Of a DNA stretch of 64,000 nt, positions 24,690 to 33,175 are shown piece by piece. The notes below the pieces were generated by a model. It was not told where the DNA came from and searched no databases. It saw only the letters and a program-made list of their open reading frames with translations. This DNA is from Streptomyces sp. AC555_RSS877. Its GTDB lineage: Bacteria; Actinomycetota; Actinomycetes; Streptomycetales; Streptomycetaceae. The position numbers were made by a program, and so were the translations under genes. Within the stretch, counting starts at the first letter, position 1. Every line of letters starts with the position of its first letter. Location of the stretch: the NCBI RefSeq assembly GCF_019049245.1, contig NZ_JAGMUK010000015.1, forward strand, positions 178,759 to 242,758. The letters run 5' to 3'.

Positions 24690-26135
24690 CTAGTTCTTCA
24701 GTGCCGCTTCCATCACGGCCCTGGCGACCGGCGCGGCCAGCCCGTTGCCGCTGACCTCCGACCGGGCCGCGTTCGACTGCTCCACGATCACCGCCACGGC
24801 GACCTCCTTGCCGTCGGCCTTGCCGTACGACGTGAACCAGGCGTACGGCGTCTTGCTGTTGTTCTCGCCGTGCTGGGCCGTACCGGTCTTGCCGCCCACC
24901 GTCACGCCCGAGATCTGCGCGTTCGTACCGGTGCCCTGCTCGACCACCGTCTGCATCGCCGACTGCAACTGCTCGGCGGTGGAGGAGCTGACGATCTCCT
25001 TGGTGTCCGTGTTGTCGTCGTAGTCCTCCAGGACGTCACCACCGCTGTCGGTGATCTGCGACACCATGTGCGGCGAGACCAGCTTGCCGTCGTTGGCTAT
25101 CGCCGCCGACACCATGGCCATCTCGAGCGGCGTCGCCGTCACGTCGAACTGGCCGATGCCCGTCAGGGCCGTCTCCGCCTCGTCCATGTCCTTCGGGTAC
25201 ACGCTCTCGTACGCCCGCACCGGCACGTCCTGCGAGGCGTCGTCGAACCCGAACTTCTCCGCCTGCGCCCGGACCTTGTCCTGGCCCAGGTCGACGGCCA
25301 TCTTCGCGAAGACGTTGTTGCAGGAGTACCGCAGGGCGACCCGGATCGAGGCGTTCTCGCAGGGCGCCGACGGGTTCTCGTTCGAGAGCACCCTGTTGGA
25401 GAGCGGCAGCTGATACGGGTCCGGGCTGTCCGTCTTCTCGTCCACCGAGGAGTACAGCCCGTCCTCCAGCGCGGCCGCCGCGACGACCAGCTTGAACGTC
25501 GAGCCCGGCGGCAGCGGCTGGCGCAGCGCCCGGTTCGTCATCGGTTTCTCCGGATCCTTGGTCAGCCGCGTCCACGCGTCGCCGGTCCCCGTGGCGAGCG
25601 CCGACGGGTCGTACGACGGGGTGGAGACGACCGCGAGGATCTTGCCCGTGGCCGGGTCGATCGCCACGGCGGCGCCCTTGTTGTCACCGAGCGCGTCGTA
25701 CGCCGCCTTCTGCACCGAAGGGTCGATCGTCGTGATCACGTTGCCCGGCTCGGCGCGCTTGCCGGTGACCGTGTCCATCACGGTCTTCAGGCGGGTGTCC
25801 GTTCCGTCGAGCAGGTTCTGGTAGATGCCCTCCAACTGCGTCGCTCCGTACACCTGTGAGCTGTAGCCCGTGACGGCCGAGTACAGCTCGCCGTCCGTGT
25901 ACGTTCGCTTGTACTTGAGGTCGCTGCCGGTGGTGGGCGCCGAGCCGGTGACCGACTTTCCGCCCACGACGATGTCGCCGAGCGGTTCGCTGTACAGCTC
26001 GATCGCGTTGCGCCGGTTGTCCTTGTCGTCCGCGAGCGCCGTGCCGTCGTAGAACTGCACCCAGGTCGCCCTGATCAACAGAGCGAACACGAGCAGCAGC
26101 GTGAAGACGGAGGCGCGCCTGATCGTTTTGTTCAT
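24690..26135 (-). CDS. Class B penicillin-binding protein (transpeptidase)
   Basis: This 481-residue membrane-anchored D,D-transpeptidase cross-links peptidoglycan. A single N-terminal helix (residues 8-24) anchors it, and a dimerisation-type domain follows. The penicillin-binding domain shows the three active-site motifs: STFK (S212, K215), SCN (S271) and KTGT (K416). Its length and the absence of an FtsI-type long N-terminus match the short PbpA-like proteins of actinomycetes. No ftsW or rodA gene is adjacent, so it is probably an accessory or sporulation-related enzyme rather than the main divisome one. Confidence 0.93.
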   Translation of the reverse strand: MNKTIRRASVFTLLLVFALLIRATWVQFYDGTALADDKDNRRNAIELYSEPLGDIVVGGKSVTGSAPTTGSDLKYKRTYTDGELYSAVTGYSSQVYGATQLEGIYQNLLDGTDTRLKTVMDTVTGKRAEPGNVITTIDPSVQKAAYDALGDNKGAAVAIDPATGKILAVVSTPSYDPSALATGTGDAWTRLTKDPEKPMTNRALRQPLPPGSTFKLVVAAAALEDGLYSSVDEKTDSPDPYQLPLSNRVLSNENPSAPCENASIRVALRYSCNNVFAKMAVDLGQDKVRAQAEKFGFDDASQDVPVRAYESVYPKDMDEAETALTGIGQFDVTATPLEMAMVSAAIANDGKLVSPHMVSQITDSGGDVLEDYDDNTDTKEIVSSSTAEQLQSAMQTVVEQGTGTNAQISGVTVGGKTGTAQHGENNSKTPYAWFTSYGKADGKEVAVAVIVEQSNAARSEVSGNGLAAPVARAVMEAALKN

Positions 26136-26225
26136 CCCGCTCAGAAGGACGAGCGGAAGCGGACGGAACGTTCCCTTCCGGCGGATTTCTCATCGGGTGT
26201 TCATGAAGCCGGCCACCGCCCGCGT

Positions 26226-26699
26226 TCAGGCGTCCAGCGTCAGCACGACCTCGTCGATCTCCTCGCCGCGGGCGTTCGCGTATCCCGTGGCCCGGGCGGA
26301 CGCGCGGAAGCCGCACTTCGTCAACACCCGCAGGGAACCCTCGTTGTCGGCGGCGGCGCGGGCGTACAGCGGGCGTTCCTGCACCTCGGCCAGCAGCGCG
26401 CCCAGAGCGGCGGTGGCGATGCCCCGGCCCCAGTGCGTGCGGTCGATCCAGTACGTGACCTCGCGCTCGCCCGGCTCCCCGTACACGGCCGCGTTGCCCA
26501 CCACGTCACCATCGACGAGAACCGTCCGCGCCACCACGTCGGCCGACGACCTCTGCTGTTTCCACCGGGCCTCGAAGGCGTCCCAGTCGGCCGGATCCCG
26601 TGGGGTGAAGGCCGCCATGTGCAGGGCCTCGGGGTCGTTGAGCTGCCGGAAGAAGACCGGCAGGTCGCTGTCGTGGACATCGCGGAGTGCGACCTGCAT
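26226..26699 (-). CDS. GNAT-family acetyltransferase
   Basis: This 157-residue GCN5-related N-acetyltransferase has a acetyl-CoA-binding segment reading WIDRTHWGRGIATAAL and the later NEGSLRVLTKCGFRA typical of RimJ/RimL-like members. It starts only 2 bp after the stop of the IclR gene, so the two are co-transcribed. The acceptor substrate is unknown; such neighbours of regulators often acetylate small amines, antibiotics or protein N-termini. Confidence 0.88.
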   Translation of the reverse strand: MQVALRDVHDSDLPVFFRQLNDPEALHMAAFTPRDPADWDAFEARWKQQRSSADVVARTVLVDGDVVGNAAVYGEPGEREVTYWIDRTHWGRGIATAALGALLAEVQERPLYARAAADNEGSLRVLTKCGFRASARATGYANARGEEIDEVVLTLDA

Positions 26700-26701
26700 C
26701 G

Positions 26702-27475
26702 TCAGAGCCTCCGAGTGGCGAGTGTCAGTCGGTCACGGGCGTCGAACAGCGCGTCCTTCACCATCTGCTCGTGGGCGGGAGTCAGCCGGGCCACCGGCAC
26801 CGAGCAGCTGATCGCGTCGCGCGCCGGGGTGCGGTAGGGGATCGCCACGCCGAAGCAGCGCAGTCCCAGGGTGTTCTCCTCGCGGTCCACGGCGAAGCCC
26901 TGGTCCCGCACCTGGTGCAGCTCCTCGATGAGCTTCTCCCGGTCGGTGATCGTGTGCTCGGTCAGGGCGGGCAGGGTCTCGGGCAGCATCTTGCGGACCT
27001 GCTCGTCCGAGTAGGTGCTCAGCAGCGCCTTGCCGAGGGACGTGGAGTGCGCGGGCAGGCGGCGGCCCACTCTGGTGAAGGGGCGCAGATAGTGCTGGGA
27101 CTGGCGGGTAGCGAGGTAGACGACGTTCGTGCCGTCCAGACGCGCCAGGTGGATCGTCTCCGTGGTGTCGTCCGAGAGGCGGTCCAGCGTCGGACGGGCC
27201 GCCGCGACCACCTCGTCGCCGTCGATGTACGACGTGCCGACCAGCAGCGCCCGCACGCCGATGCCGTACCGGGTGCCCGTCGCGTCCGTCTCCACCCAGC
27301 CCAGCTCCACGAGCGTGCGCAGTAGCATGTACAGACTGGACTTGGGGTATCCGACGGCCTCCTGGACCGCGGCCAGGGAGTGCATGCCGGGGCGTCCGGC
27401 GAAGTACTCCAGCAGTTCAACGGTCCGTACCGCGGACTTGACCTGTGCCCCGCCGCCTGTCTCGGCTGCCGACAT
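26702..27475 (-). CDS. IclR-family transcriptional regulator
   Basis: This 257-residue regulator has an N-terminal winged helix (VKSAVRTVELLEYF... PKSSLYMLLRTLVELGWVE) and a C-terminal GAF-like effector domain (SLGKALLS, VDREENTLGLRCFGVAIP). It is divergent from an aldehyde dehydrogenase gene over a 158-bp gap with repeated CAGCATAT motifs, so it probably represses that gene and itself until a sugar-acid intermediate binds. The start at 27475 was chosen because AAGGGG precedes it; an in-frame ATG at 27529 would add an atypical 18 residues. The arrangement resembles galacturonate/glucarate control loci, but the effector is not known. Confidence 0.9.
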   Translation of the reverse strand: MSAAETGGGAQVKSAVRTVELLEYFAGRPGMHSLAAVQEAVGYPKSSLYMLLRTLVELGWVETDATGTRYGIGVRALLVGTSYIDGDEVVAAARPTLDRLSDDTTETIHLARLDGTNVVYLATRQSQHYLRPFTRVGRRLPAHSTSLGKALLSTYSDEQVRKMLPETLPALTEHTITDREKLIEELHQVRDQGFAVDREENTLGLRCFGVAIPYRTPARDAISCSVPVARLTPAHEQMVKDALFDARDRLTLATRRL

Positions 27476-27514
27476 CGCCCTTGACCCCTTCGTTCGACGG
27501 GAAATAGTCTCCGA

Positions 27515-27555
27515 CAGCATATTCACCATCAGAGACAGCGTTCAGCATATCGAAC
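27515..27555. promoter_or_regulatory. Probable IclR operator region
   Basis: CAGCATAT occurs at 27515-27522 and 27543-27550, 28 bp apart. The second copy lies inside a dyad with GTTC and GAAC arms (27540-27555). It is an AT-rich patch in the divergent gap between the IclR and aldehyde dehydrogenase genes, where IclR proteins normally bind. Confidence 0.5.
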
Positions 27556-27633
27556 GACCTGGTGGATGACCTGGAAACAGCGGCAATAAAGCGGCAAACA
27601 CGCCGACGGCCGAGCAACGTGGAGGGACCCGCG

Positions 27634-29163
27634 GTGGCAGCAGCACCAGTCTGGAGTGTCGACCCCCGAACCGGGAAGCAGCGTGAACAGGTTGCGGTGG
27701 AGGCCACAGCCCAGGAGGTGGACGCCGCCGTCCGGGCCGCGCACGCCGCGCGCGGCGCCCTCGCCGACCGCACGGTCCGCGCGGCCTTCCTGCGCAGCGC
27801 CGCGGCCGGCCTGGAGGCGTCCAAGGACCACCTCGTCGAGGCCGCCGACGCCGAGACCGCGCTCGGCCCGGTCCGGCTGACCGGCGAACTCGCCCGCACC
27901 TGCTACCAGCTGCGGGCCTTCGCGGACATCGTCGACGAGGGCGCCTTCCTCGACGTCGTCATCAACCACCCCGACGACACCGCGACGCCGCCGATCCCCG
28001 ACCTGCGCCGCTACAAGGTGCCGCTCGGCGTCGTCGCCGTCTACTCGGCCTCCAACTTCCCCTTCGCCTTCTCGGTCGCCGGCGGCGACACCGCGAGCGC
28101 GCTGGGCGCGGGCTGCCCGGTCGTGGTCAAGGCCCACCCCGACCACCCGGGCCTGTCCGAGCTGGTCGCGTCCGTACTGCGCAGGGCCGCCGCCGAGCAC
28201 GGCATCCCGGACGGCGTCCTCGGCCTCGTCCACGGCTTCGAGGCCGGCGTCGAACTGGTCAAGCACCCGCTGGTCTCGGCCGCGGGATTCACCGGCTCGG
28301 TACGCGGCGGACGCGCCCTCTTCGACGCGGCGGCCGCGCGACCGGTGCCGATCCCGTTCCACGGCGAGCTGGGGTCGCTGAACCCCGTCGTGATCACGGA
28401 GGCGGCGGCCGCGGAACGCCCCGAGGCGATCGGCGCGGGCCTGGCCGGTTCGATGACGCTGGGCGTCGGCCAGTTCTGCGTGAAGCCGGGGCTCGTCCTC
28501 GCCCCGTCCGGTGCGTCGGGCGACCGTCTGCTGAAGTCCCTGACCGACGCCGTCAGCGACACCGAGGCCGGGGTGCTCCTCGACCACCGCATGCGGGACA
28601 ACTTCGTCGCGGGCGTCGCCGAGCGGGCCGAGCTGCCCGAGGTGGACTCCCCGGTGACACCCGGTGCGGGTGGCGAGCACACGGTGAGCGCGGGCTTCCT
28701 GACGGTGTCGGCGGAGAAGCTGACCAGCGAGGGCGCCTACGACCTGCTCCTGGAGGAGTGCTTCGGGCCGGTGACCGTCGTGGCCCGCTACGACGACGAC
28801 GCGCAGGCGCAGGCCGTCCTGTCCCGTCTCCCCGGCAACCTCACCGCGACGGTTCATCTGTCGACGGAGGAGGCGGCCGGTGAGGGGCGTGGCGCGGAGA
28901 TCCTCGCCGAGCTGACCCCGCTGGCCGGCCGCGTGCTGGTGAACGGGTGGCCGACGGGTGTCGCCGTCGCTCCGGCCCAGCATCACGGCGGTCCCTACCC
29001 GGCCACGACGTCGACGTCGACGTCCGTCGGCGGGACGGCCATCGAGCGGTGGCTGCGGCCGGTCGCGTACCAGAACGCTCCGCAGGCGCTGCTTCCTGCG
29101 GAGCTTCGGGACGAGAATCCGCTGGGGCTGCCGCGGCGGTTCAACGGGCGACTGGAGCGGTAG
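27634..29163 (+). CDS. Aldehyde dehydrogenase, alpha-ketoglutarate semialdehyde (2,5-dioxovalerate) type
   Basis: This 509-residue NAD(P)-dependent aldehyde dehydrogenase shows the branch typical of 2,5-dioxovalerate dehydrogenases: VYSASNFPFAFSVAGGDTASALGAG in the cofactor part, then GFTGS, the glutamate in FHGELGSLNP, and the catalytic cysteine in GQFCVKPG. The enzyme would make 2-oxoglutarate in the last step of oxidative galacturonate, glucarate or arabinose breakdown, which suits a locus with so many pectinases. The GTG at 27634 follows GGAGGGA and gives the usual family length; the in-frame start at 27562 would lie in the operator region. Confidence 0.88.
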   Translation: MAAAPVWSVDPRTGKQREQVAVEATAQEVDAAVRAAHAARGALADRTVRAAFLRSAAAGLEASKDHLVEAADAETALGPVRLTGELARTCYQLRAFADIVDEGAFLDVVINHPDDTATPPIPDLRRYKVPLGVVAVYSASNFPFAFSVAGGDTASALGAGCPVVVKAHPDHPGLSELVASVLRRAAAEHGIPDGVLGLVHGFEAGVELVKHPLVSAAGFTGSVRGGRALFDAAAARPVPIPFHGELGSLNPVVITEAAAAERPEAIGAGLAGSMTLGVGQFCVKPGLVLAPSGASGDRLLKSLTDAVSDTEAGVLLDHRMRDNFVAGVAERAELPEVDSPVTPGAGGEHTVSAGFLTVSAEKLTSEGAYDLLLEECFGPVTVVARYDDDAQAQAVLSRLPGNLTATVHLSTEEAAGEGRGAEILAELTPLAGRVLVNGWPTGVAVAPAQHHGGPYPATTSTSTSVGGTAIERWLRPVAYQNAPQALLPAELRDENPLGLPRRFNGRLER

Positions 29164-29200
29164 CGCCGCAGGGGTGCGGTGGGCTGCCGGCTGCCGGTCC

Positions 29201-29233
29201 GTCGTGGCCGGTCGCGCAGTTCCCCGCGCCCCT
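29201..29233 (+). repeat. Dispersed intergenic repeat, copy 2
   Basis: This is a 33-bp element identical to 7738-7770 except at two positions, and is again placed shortly after a stop codon. Here the following bases (GGGGACGTTCCCC) do not rebuild the long hairpin of copy 1 but give a weaker GGGG/CCCC pairing. Confidence 0.75.
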
Positions 29234-29273
29234 GGGGACGTTCCCCTGACCCCTGATCGAACAGGTACTGGAC

Positions 29274-29876
29274 GTGGAGATTCCCGAACTGCCCTTTCCC
29301 CTGCGTGCCTATGGGCCCGACGGCAGTTGGTCCCACGAGGACGGTGTGCTCACCGGATGGGCGGGTCCCCGCCAGGACCGCTTCGTGCCGCCCACCGGTG
29401 AGGGACTGGACCCCGCCTCCGACGCGCCGCGGCTGCTGGGTGACCCCGAAGGGGACTTCCAGCTGATCGCGCGCGTCACCGTGGGGTTCGCCGGGGCCTT
29501 CGACGCGGGGGTGCTCTACGTCCATGTCGGTGAGCGGGCCTGGGCCAAGCTGTGTCTGGAGTACTCCCCGGACGTGGCCACCGTCTGCACGGTGGTCACC
29601 CGGGGGCACTCCGACGACGCCAACTCCTGGACCGTCGAGGGCAGTTCCGTCTGGCTCAGGGTGAGCCGCACCGGCCGCGCCTTCGCCTTCCACGCCTCCC
29701 GCGACGGACAGCGCTGGACCTTCGTCCGGCTCTTCACCCTCGGGGACGAGAAGGAGACCGGCGCGGCCCTGGTCGGGTTCATGGCGCAGTCGCCGATGGG
29801 GGAGGGCTGCGTGGTGACCTACGACCACATCGAGTTCCGGCCTAGCTGGCCGAAGGACCTGAGAGACGGCAGCTGA
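29274..29876 (+). CDS. DUF1349 domain protein
   Basis: This 200-residue soluble beta-sandwich (concanavalin A-like, DUF1349) shows the family pattern in FQLIARVTVGF, DAGVLYVHVGERAWAKLCLEYSPD, and TVVTRGHSDDANSW. No signal peptide or catalytic residues are evident, and the function is unknown. It follows the aldehyde dehydrogenase by 110 bp. The last 35 bp overlap the 3' end of the convergent MFS gene. The GTG at 29274 lacks a strong ribosome-binding site. Confidence 0.82.
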   Translation: MEIPELPFPLRAYGPDGSWSHEDGVLTGWAGPRQDRFVPPTGEGLDPASDAPRLLGDPEGDFQLIARVTVGFAGAFDAGVLYVHVGERAWAKLCLEYSPDVATVCTVVTRGHSDDANSWTVEGSSVWLRVSRTGRAFAFHASRDGQRWTFVRLFTLGDEKETGAALVGFMAQSPMGEGCVVTYDHIEFRPSWPKDLRDGS

Positions 29877-31224
29877 GCGCGAACGTCACCGCCAGCAGGG
29901 CCGCGCTGATGATCAGGCTCAGCCGCATCCCCTCGACGAACCCGTCGGAGACCAGCGCCCCGAAGACGGCGATCCCCAGCCCCCCGGACACCTGGCGCGC
30001 CGAGTTGAGCACCCCGGCCGCCAGCCCCGCCCGCTCGGCGGGTACGGCGTCCATCATGGCCGCGGTCAGCGGCGGCACCGTCAGGGCGCAGCCCAGCGCC
30101 ATGGGGACCAGGAGGACGGCCACCAGAGCCGACGGCGTGCCGGAGTCGACGTACAGCAGCACCAGCAGTCCCGCGGCGGCCAGCCCCTGACCCGCCAGCA
30201 TGGGCAACCGGGGGCCGTACCGGCCGGCGAGCTTGCCCGCCACCACGTTCGTCACCGCGATCAGCCCGGTCATCGGCAGGAACATCAGCCCCGCGGCCAG
30301 CGCGGAGCGCCCCTGGACCTGCTGGAAGAAGAGCGAGAAGACGAACACCATGCTGTAGAAGGCGACGCTGACCGCGGCTCCCGCCGCGACCGTCGCGGTC
30401 ACGGTCCGGTCGTGGAAGAGCCCGAGCGGGACGACCGGGTGCGGTTGGCGCGCCTCGATCCGGACGAACGCGGCACCGGCGACGACGGCCACCGCCCCCG
30501 CGGCCCAGCCCGCCGCCCCGCCCTCGATCACGGCGAACGTCAGCGCCGTCAGGGCCAGCACCGCCGTCACCTGGCCCGGCAGATCCAGCGGTGCCGGACG
30601 GCGTTCCGAGCGCGGGGCCCGCACCAGCAGGGCCAGGATGACCAGCCCCACCGGCAGATTGACGAAGAAGATCCCGCGCCAGTCCCAGGCCGTCGTCAGG
30701 GCACCGCCCGCCACCGGGCCCAGCGCCACCGCCGCCGAACCCCCGGCCGCCCACAGGGCCACCGCCCGGGCCCGCTTGGCCGGATCGGTGTAGGCCTGCC
30801 GCACCAGCGCCAGCGAGGCCGGGAGCACGACGGCCGCCGCCACGCCCTGCACCGTCCGCGCGCCGATCAGGGCAGGCAGGTTCGGCGCCAGCCCGCAGCC
30901 CACCGAGGCGAGCGTGAACACCGCGGTGCCCAGCGCGTACGCGCGGCTCGCCCCCGCCCGGTCGGAGAACGCCCCGGTGGACAGCATGAGCGCGGCGAAG
31001 GCCAGCGTGTAGGCGTCCACCACCCACTGCAGACCGGACATGCCGCTGCCGAAGGAGGAACCGATCGCGGGCAGCGCCACGTTCACCACGGACGCGTCGA
31101 GACAGATCAGTGCGAAGCCGAGGAGGGCGGCGGTGAGGGTGAGCGCGGGTGAGGGCCGGTCGGCGTCCAACTCCTGCTGCTCGATGGCGGGTTCGTCGGC
31201 CTTGAGGGTCCGGTTCGTTGACAT
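29842..31224 (-). CDS. MFS exporter, DHA2 (EmrB/QacA) type with about 14 helices
   Basis: This 460-residue drug:H+ antiporter of the major facilitator superfamily has the motif C-like LDASVVNVALPAIG in helix 1, motif A (GAFSDRAGASRAYALG), and about 14 hydrophobic helices. It should export toxic or antibiotic compounds. It is divergent from a GATase1/AraC-type regulator, a common arrangement for regulated exporters, but that regulator is frameshifted here. The ATG at 31224 has no clear ribosome-binding site. Confidence 0.92.
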   Translation of the reverse strand: MSTNRTLKADEPAIEQQELDADRPSPALTLTAALLGFALICLDASVVNVALPAIGSSFGSGMSGLQWVVDAYTLAFAALMLSTGAFSDRAGASRAYALGTAVFTLASVGCGLAPNLPALIGARTVQGVAAAVVLPASLALVRQAYTDPAKRARAVALWAAGGSAAVALGPVAGGALTTAWDWRGIFFVNLPVGLVILALLVRAPRSERRPAPLDLPGQVTAVLALTALTFAVIEGGAAGWAAGAVAVVAGAAFVRIEARQPHPVVPLGLFHDRTVTATVAAGAAVSVAFYSMVFVFSLFFQQVQGRSALAAGLMFLPMTGLIAVTNVVAGKLAGRYGPRLPMLAGQGLAAAGLLVLLYVDSGTPSALVAVLLVPMALGCALTVPPLTAAMMDAVPAERAGLAAGVLNSARQVSGGLGIAVFGALVSDGFVEGMRLSLIISAALLAVTFALSCRLSGPSAS

Positions 31225-31295
31225 GGCTTACATGCTGCGGATCCCCGGCGACGTACAGTAGTGGCCGGAATGCCATATGCCCGGAGGTTCTGGCC

Positions 31296-32298
31296 ATGAC
31301 CCAGTCGGTCGTCCCGCACCGCGTCGTCGTCATCGCGCCCTCGCCCGTGTCGATGTTCAACCTCGCCATCCCGGAGATGCTCTTCGGCAAGGTCGTCAGG
31401 GACGGGCGGCCGGGGTACGAGGTGGTGATCTGCACGGCCGAGCCGGGACCGGTGCCCACCACCGGCGGCCTCGATCTGGCCGTGGGGCGCGGTCTCGACG
31501 CGGTGCGGGACGCGGACACGGTGCTGGTGGCGGGCACCGGGGCGCCGTTCGAGCCGGAGGCGCGGATCGTGGCCGCGGTGCGCGAGGCGGCCGCCGACGG
31601 CAAGCGGATCGCGGCGCTGTGCACCGGCGCCTTCCAGCTCGCCGAGGCCGGCCTTCTGGAGGGGCGCAGGGCCACCACGTACTGGGCGCACGCCGAGGAA
31701 CTCCGCAGGCGGTACCCGGGGGGTGAACCTGTGCGGAGACGTGCTGTTCGTGCAGGACGGGCCGTACCTGACGGCGTCCGGCTACGCCGCCGGCATCGAC
31801 CTGTGCCTGCACATCATCCGCACCGACTACGGCGCCGCAGCGGCCAACCAGGTCGCCCGCCTCGCACTCGTCGCCCCCGTCCGCCCCGGCGGCCAGGCCC
31901 AGTTCACGCAGACCCCGCTGCCGCCCGAGCGCGGCACCGCCTGCGCCGACATCCGCGGCCATGCCATGCGCAACCTCGACAAGCCGCTCACCCTGACCGA
32001 TCTGGCCCGCCACGCCGGGGTTTCCGTACGCACCCTCACCCGCCGCTTCCACGCCGAGAGCGGGGTCAGCCCCCTCCAGTGGCTGCTCCACCAGCGCATC
32101 GAGCGCGCCAAGGAGCTATTGGAGACCACCGGCCTGCCCATGGACCAGGTGGCCCGCGAGAGCGGTCTCGGCACGGCCGACTCGCTGCGGGCGCATCTGG
32201 TCCGGCGGACCGGCCTGACGCCGAGCGCGTACCGGGCGCAGTTCAGCCGTCTGGGAACCACGACCGTCGAGACCGGGGGAATGAATCCCGCTGCTTGA
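31296..32298 (+). pseudogene. GATase1-like/AraC-family regulator split by a frameshift
   Basis: The first part (31296 to about 31720) encodes a DJ-1/PfpI-like amidotransferase-fold domain with the family's nucleophile-elbow cysteine (ALCTGAFQLAEAGLL) and ends at ELRRRYPG. The second part (from about 31723, other frame) resumes at NLCGDVLFVQDG and carries the AraC helix-turn-helix (LTDLARHAGVSVRTLTRRF and SGLGTADSLRAHL). The break coincides with a run of six G at 31718-31723; five would restore one frame of about 333 codons. It may be a sequencing error, a real inactivation, or a slippery site. A GGAGG site precedes the ATG. It likely controlled the divergent exporter. Confidence 0.85.
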
Positions 32299-32358
32299 AC
32301 GTTCACGCACCTACGGAGAAAGCCTCCGCACCGCCACGACCTGGAGAGTGTTGCCACC

Positions 32359-33075
32359 ATGCGCGTCGAGATCTGGAGCGACATCGCCTGCCCCTGGTGC
32401 TACGTGGGCAAGGCCCGCTTCGAGAAGGCGCTGGAGGCCTTCCCGCACCGCGGACAGGTCGAGGTGGTGCACCGGTCGTTCGAGCTGGACCCCGGCCGCG
32501 CCAAGGACGACATCCAGCCCGTGCTCACGATGCTCACCAAGAAGTACGGCATGAGCGAGGCGCAGGCCCAGGCCGGCGAGGAGAACCTCGGTGCGCAGGC
32601 CGCCGCCGAAGGGCTGGAGTACCGCACCCACGGCCGTGACCACGGCAGCACCTTCGACATGCACCGTCTCCTGCACCTCGCCAAGGCGCAGGGCCGTCAG
32701 GACGAACTCCTCGCCCTGTTCTACCAGGCCAACTTCGCCGAGGAGCGGTCCGTCTTCGCCGAGGGCGAGGAACGGCTCGTCGAGCTGGCCGTCGCCGCGG
32801 GCCTCGACGCCGACGCCGTCCGCGAGGTGCTCGCCGACCCGGCCGCCTACGCCGAGGAGGTCCGCGCCGACGAGCGGGAGGCCGCCGAGCTCGGCGCGAA
32901 CGGCGTGCCCTTCTTCGTCCTCGACCGCAAGTTCGGCGTCTCCGGCGCCCAGCCCGCCGAGGTCTTCGCCCAGGCGCTGACCCAGGCCTGGGGCGAGCGT
33001 CCGCCGCTGCAGCTGCTCGACCAGACGGACGCGCAGGCGTGCGGCCCGGACGGGTGCGCGGTGCCGCAGCACTGA
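32359..33075 (+). CDS. DsbA-family oxidoreductase, FrnE-like
   Basis: This 238-residue cytoplasmic thioredoxin-fold protein of the DsbA/FrnE type has the active-site CPWC in ACPWCYVGKA near residue 12, and GVPFFVLD carries the cis-proline. FrnE proteins act as disulfide isomerases or in polyketide and stress metabolism. A second pair of cysteines near the C-terminus (CGPDGC) might form a disulfide or bind metal. It stands alone, 60 bp after the broken regulator. Confidence 0.9.
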   Translation: MRVEIWSDIACPWCYVGKARFEKALEAFPHRGQVEVVHRSFELDPGRAKDDIQPVLTMLTKKYGMSEAQAQAGEENLGAQAAAEGLEYRTHGRDHGSTFDMHRLLHLAKAQGRQDELLALFYQANFAEERSVFAEGEERLVELAVAAGLDADAVREVLADPAAYAEEVRADEREAAELGANGVPFFVLDRKFGVSGAQPAEVFAQALTQAWGERPPLQLLDQTDAQACGPDGCAVPQH

Positions 33076-33175
33076 GGAAACGCGCAGGTCGGAGCGGACG
33101 TATAAGCGCCGCTAAGAGGAATCACGTAAAAATTCGCAATGGACCGGAGGTTGTCGGAGGGCTCACAGTGGTCCC

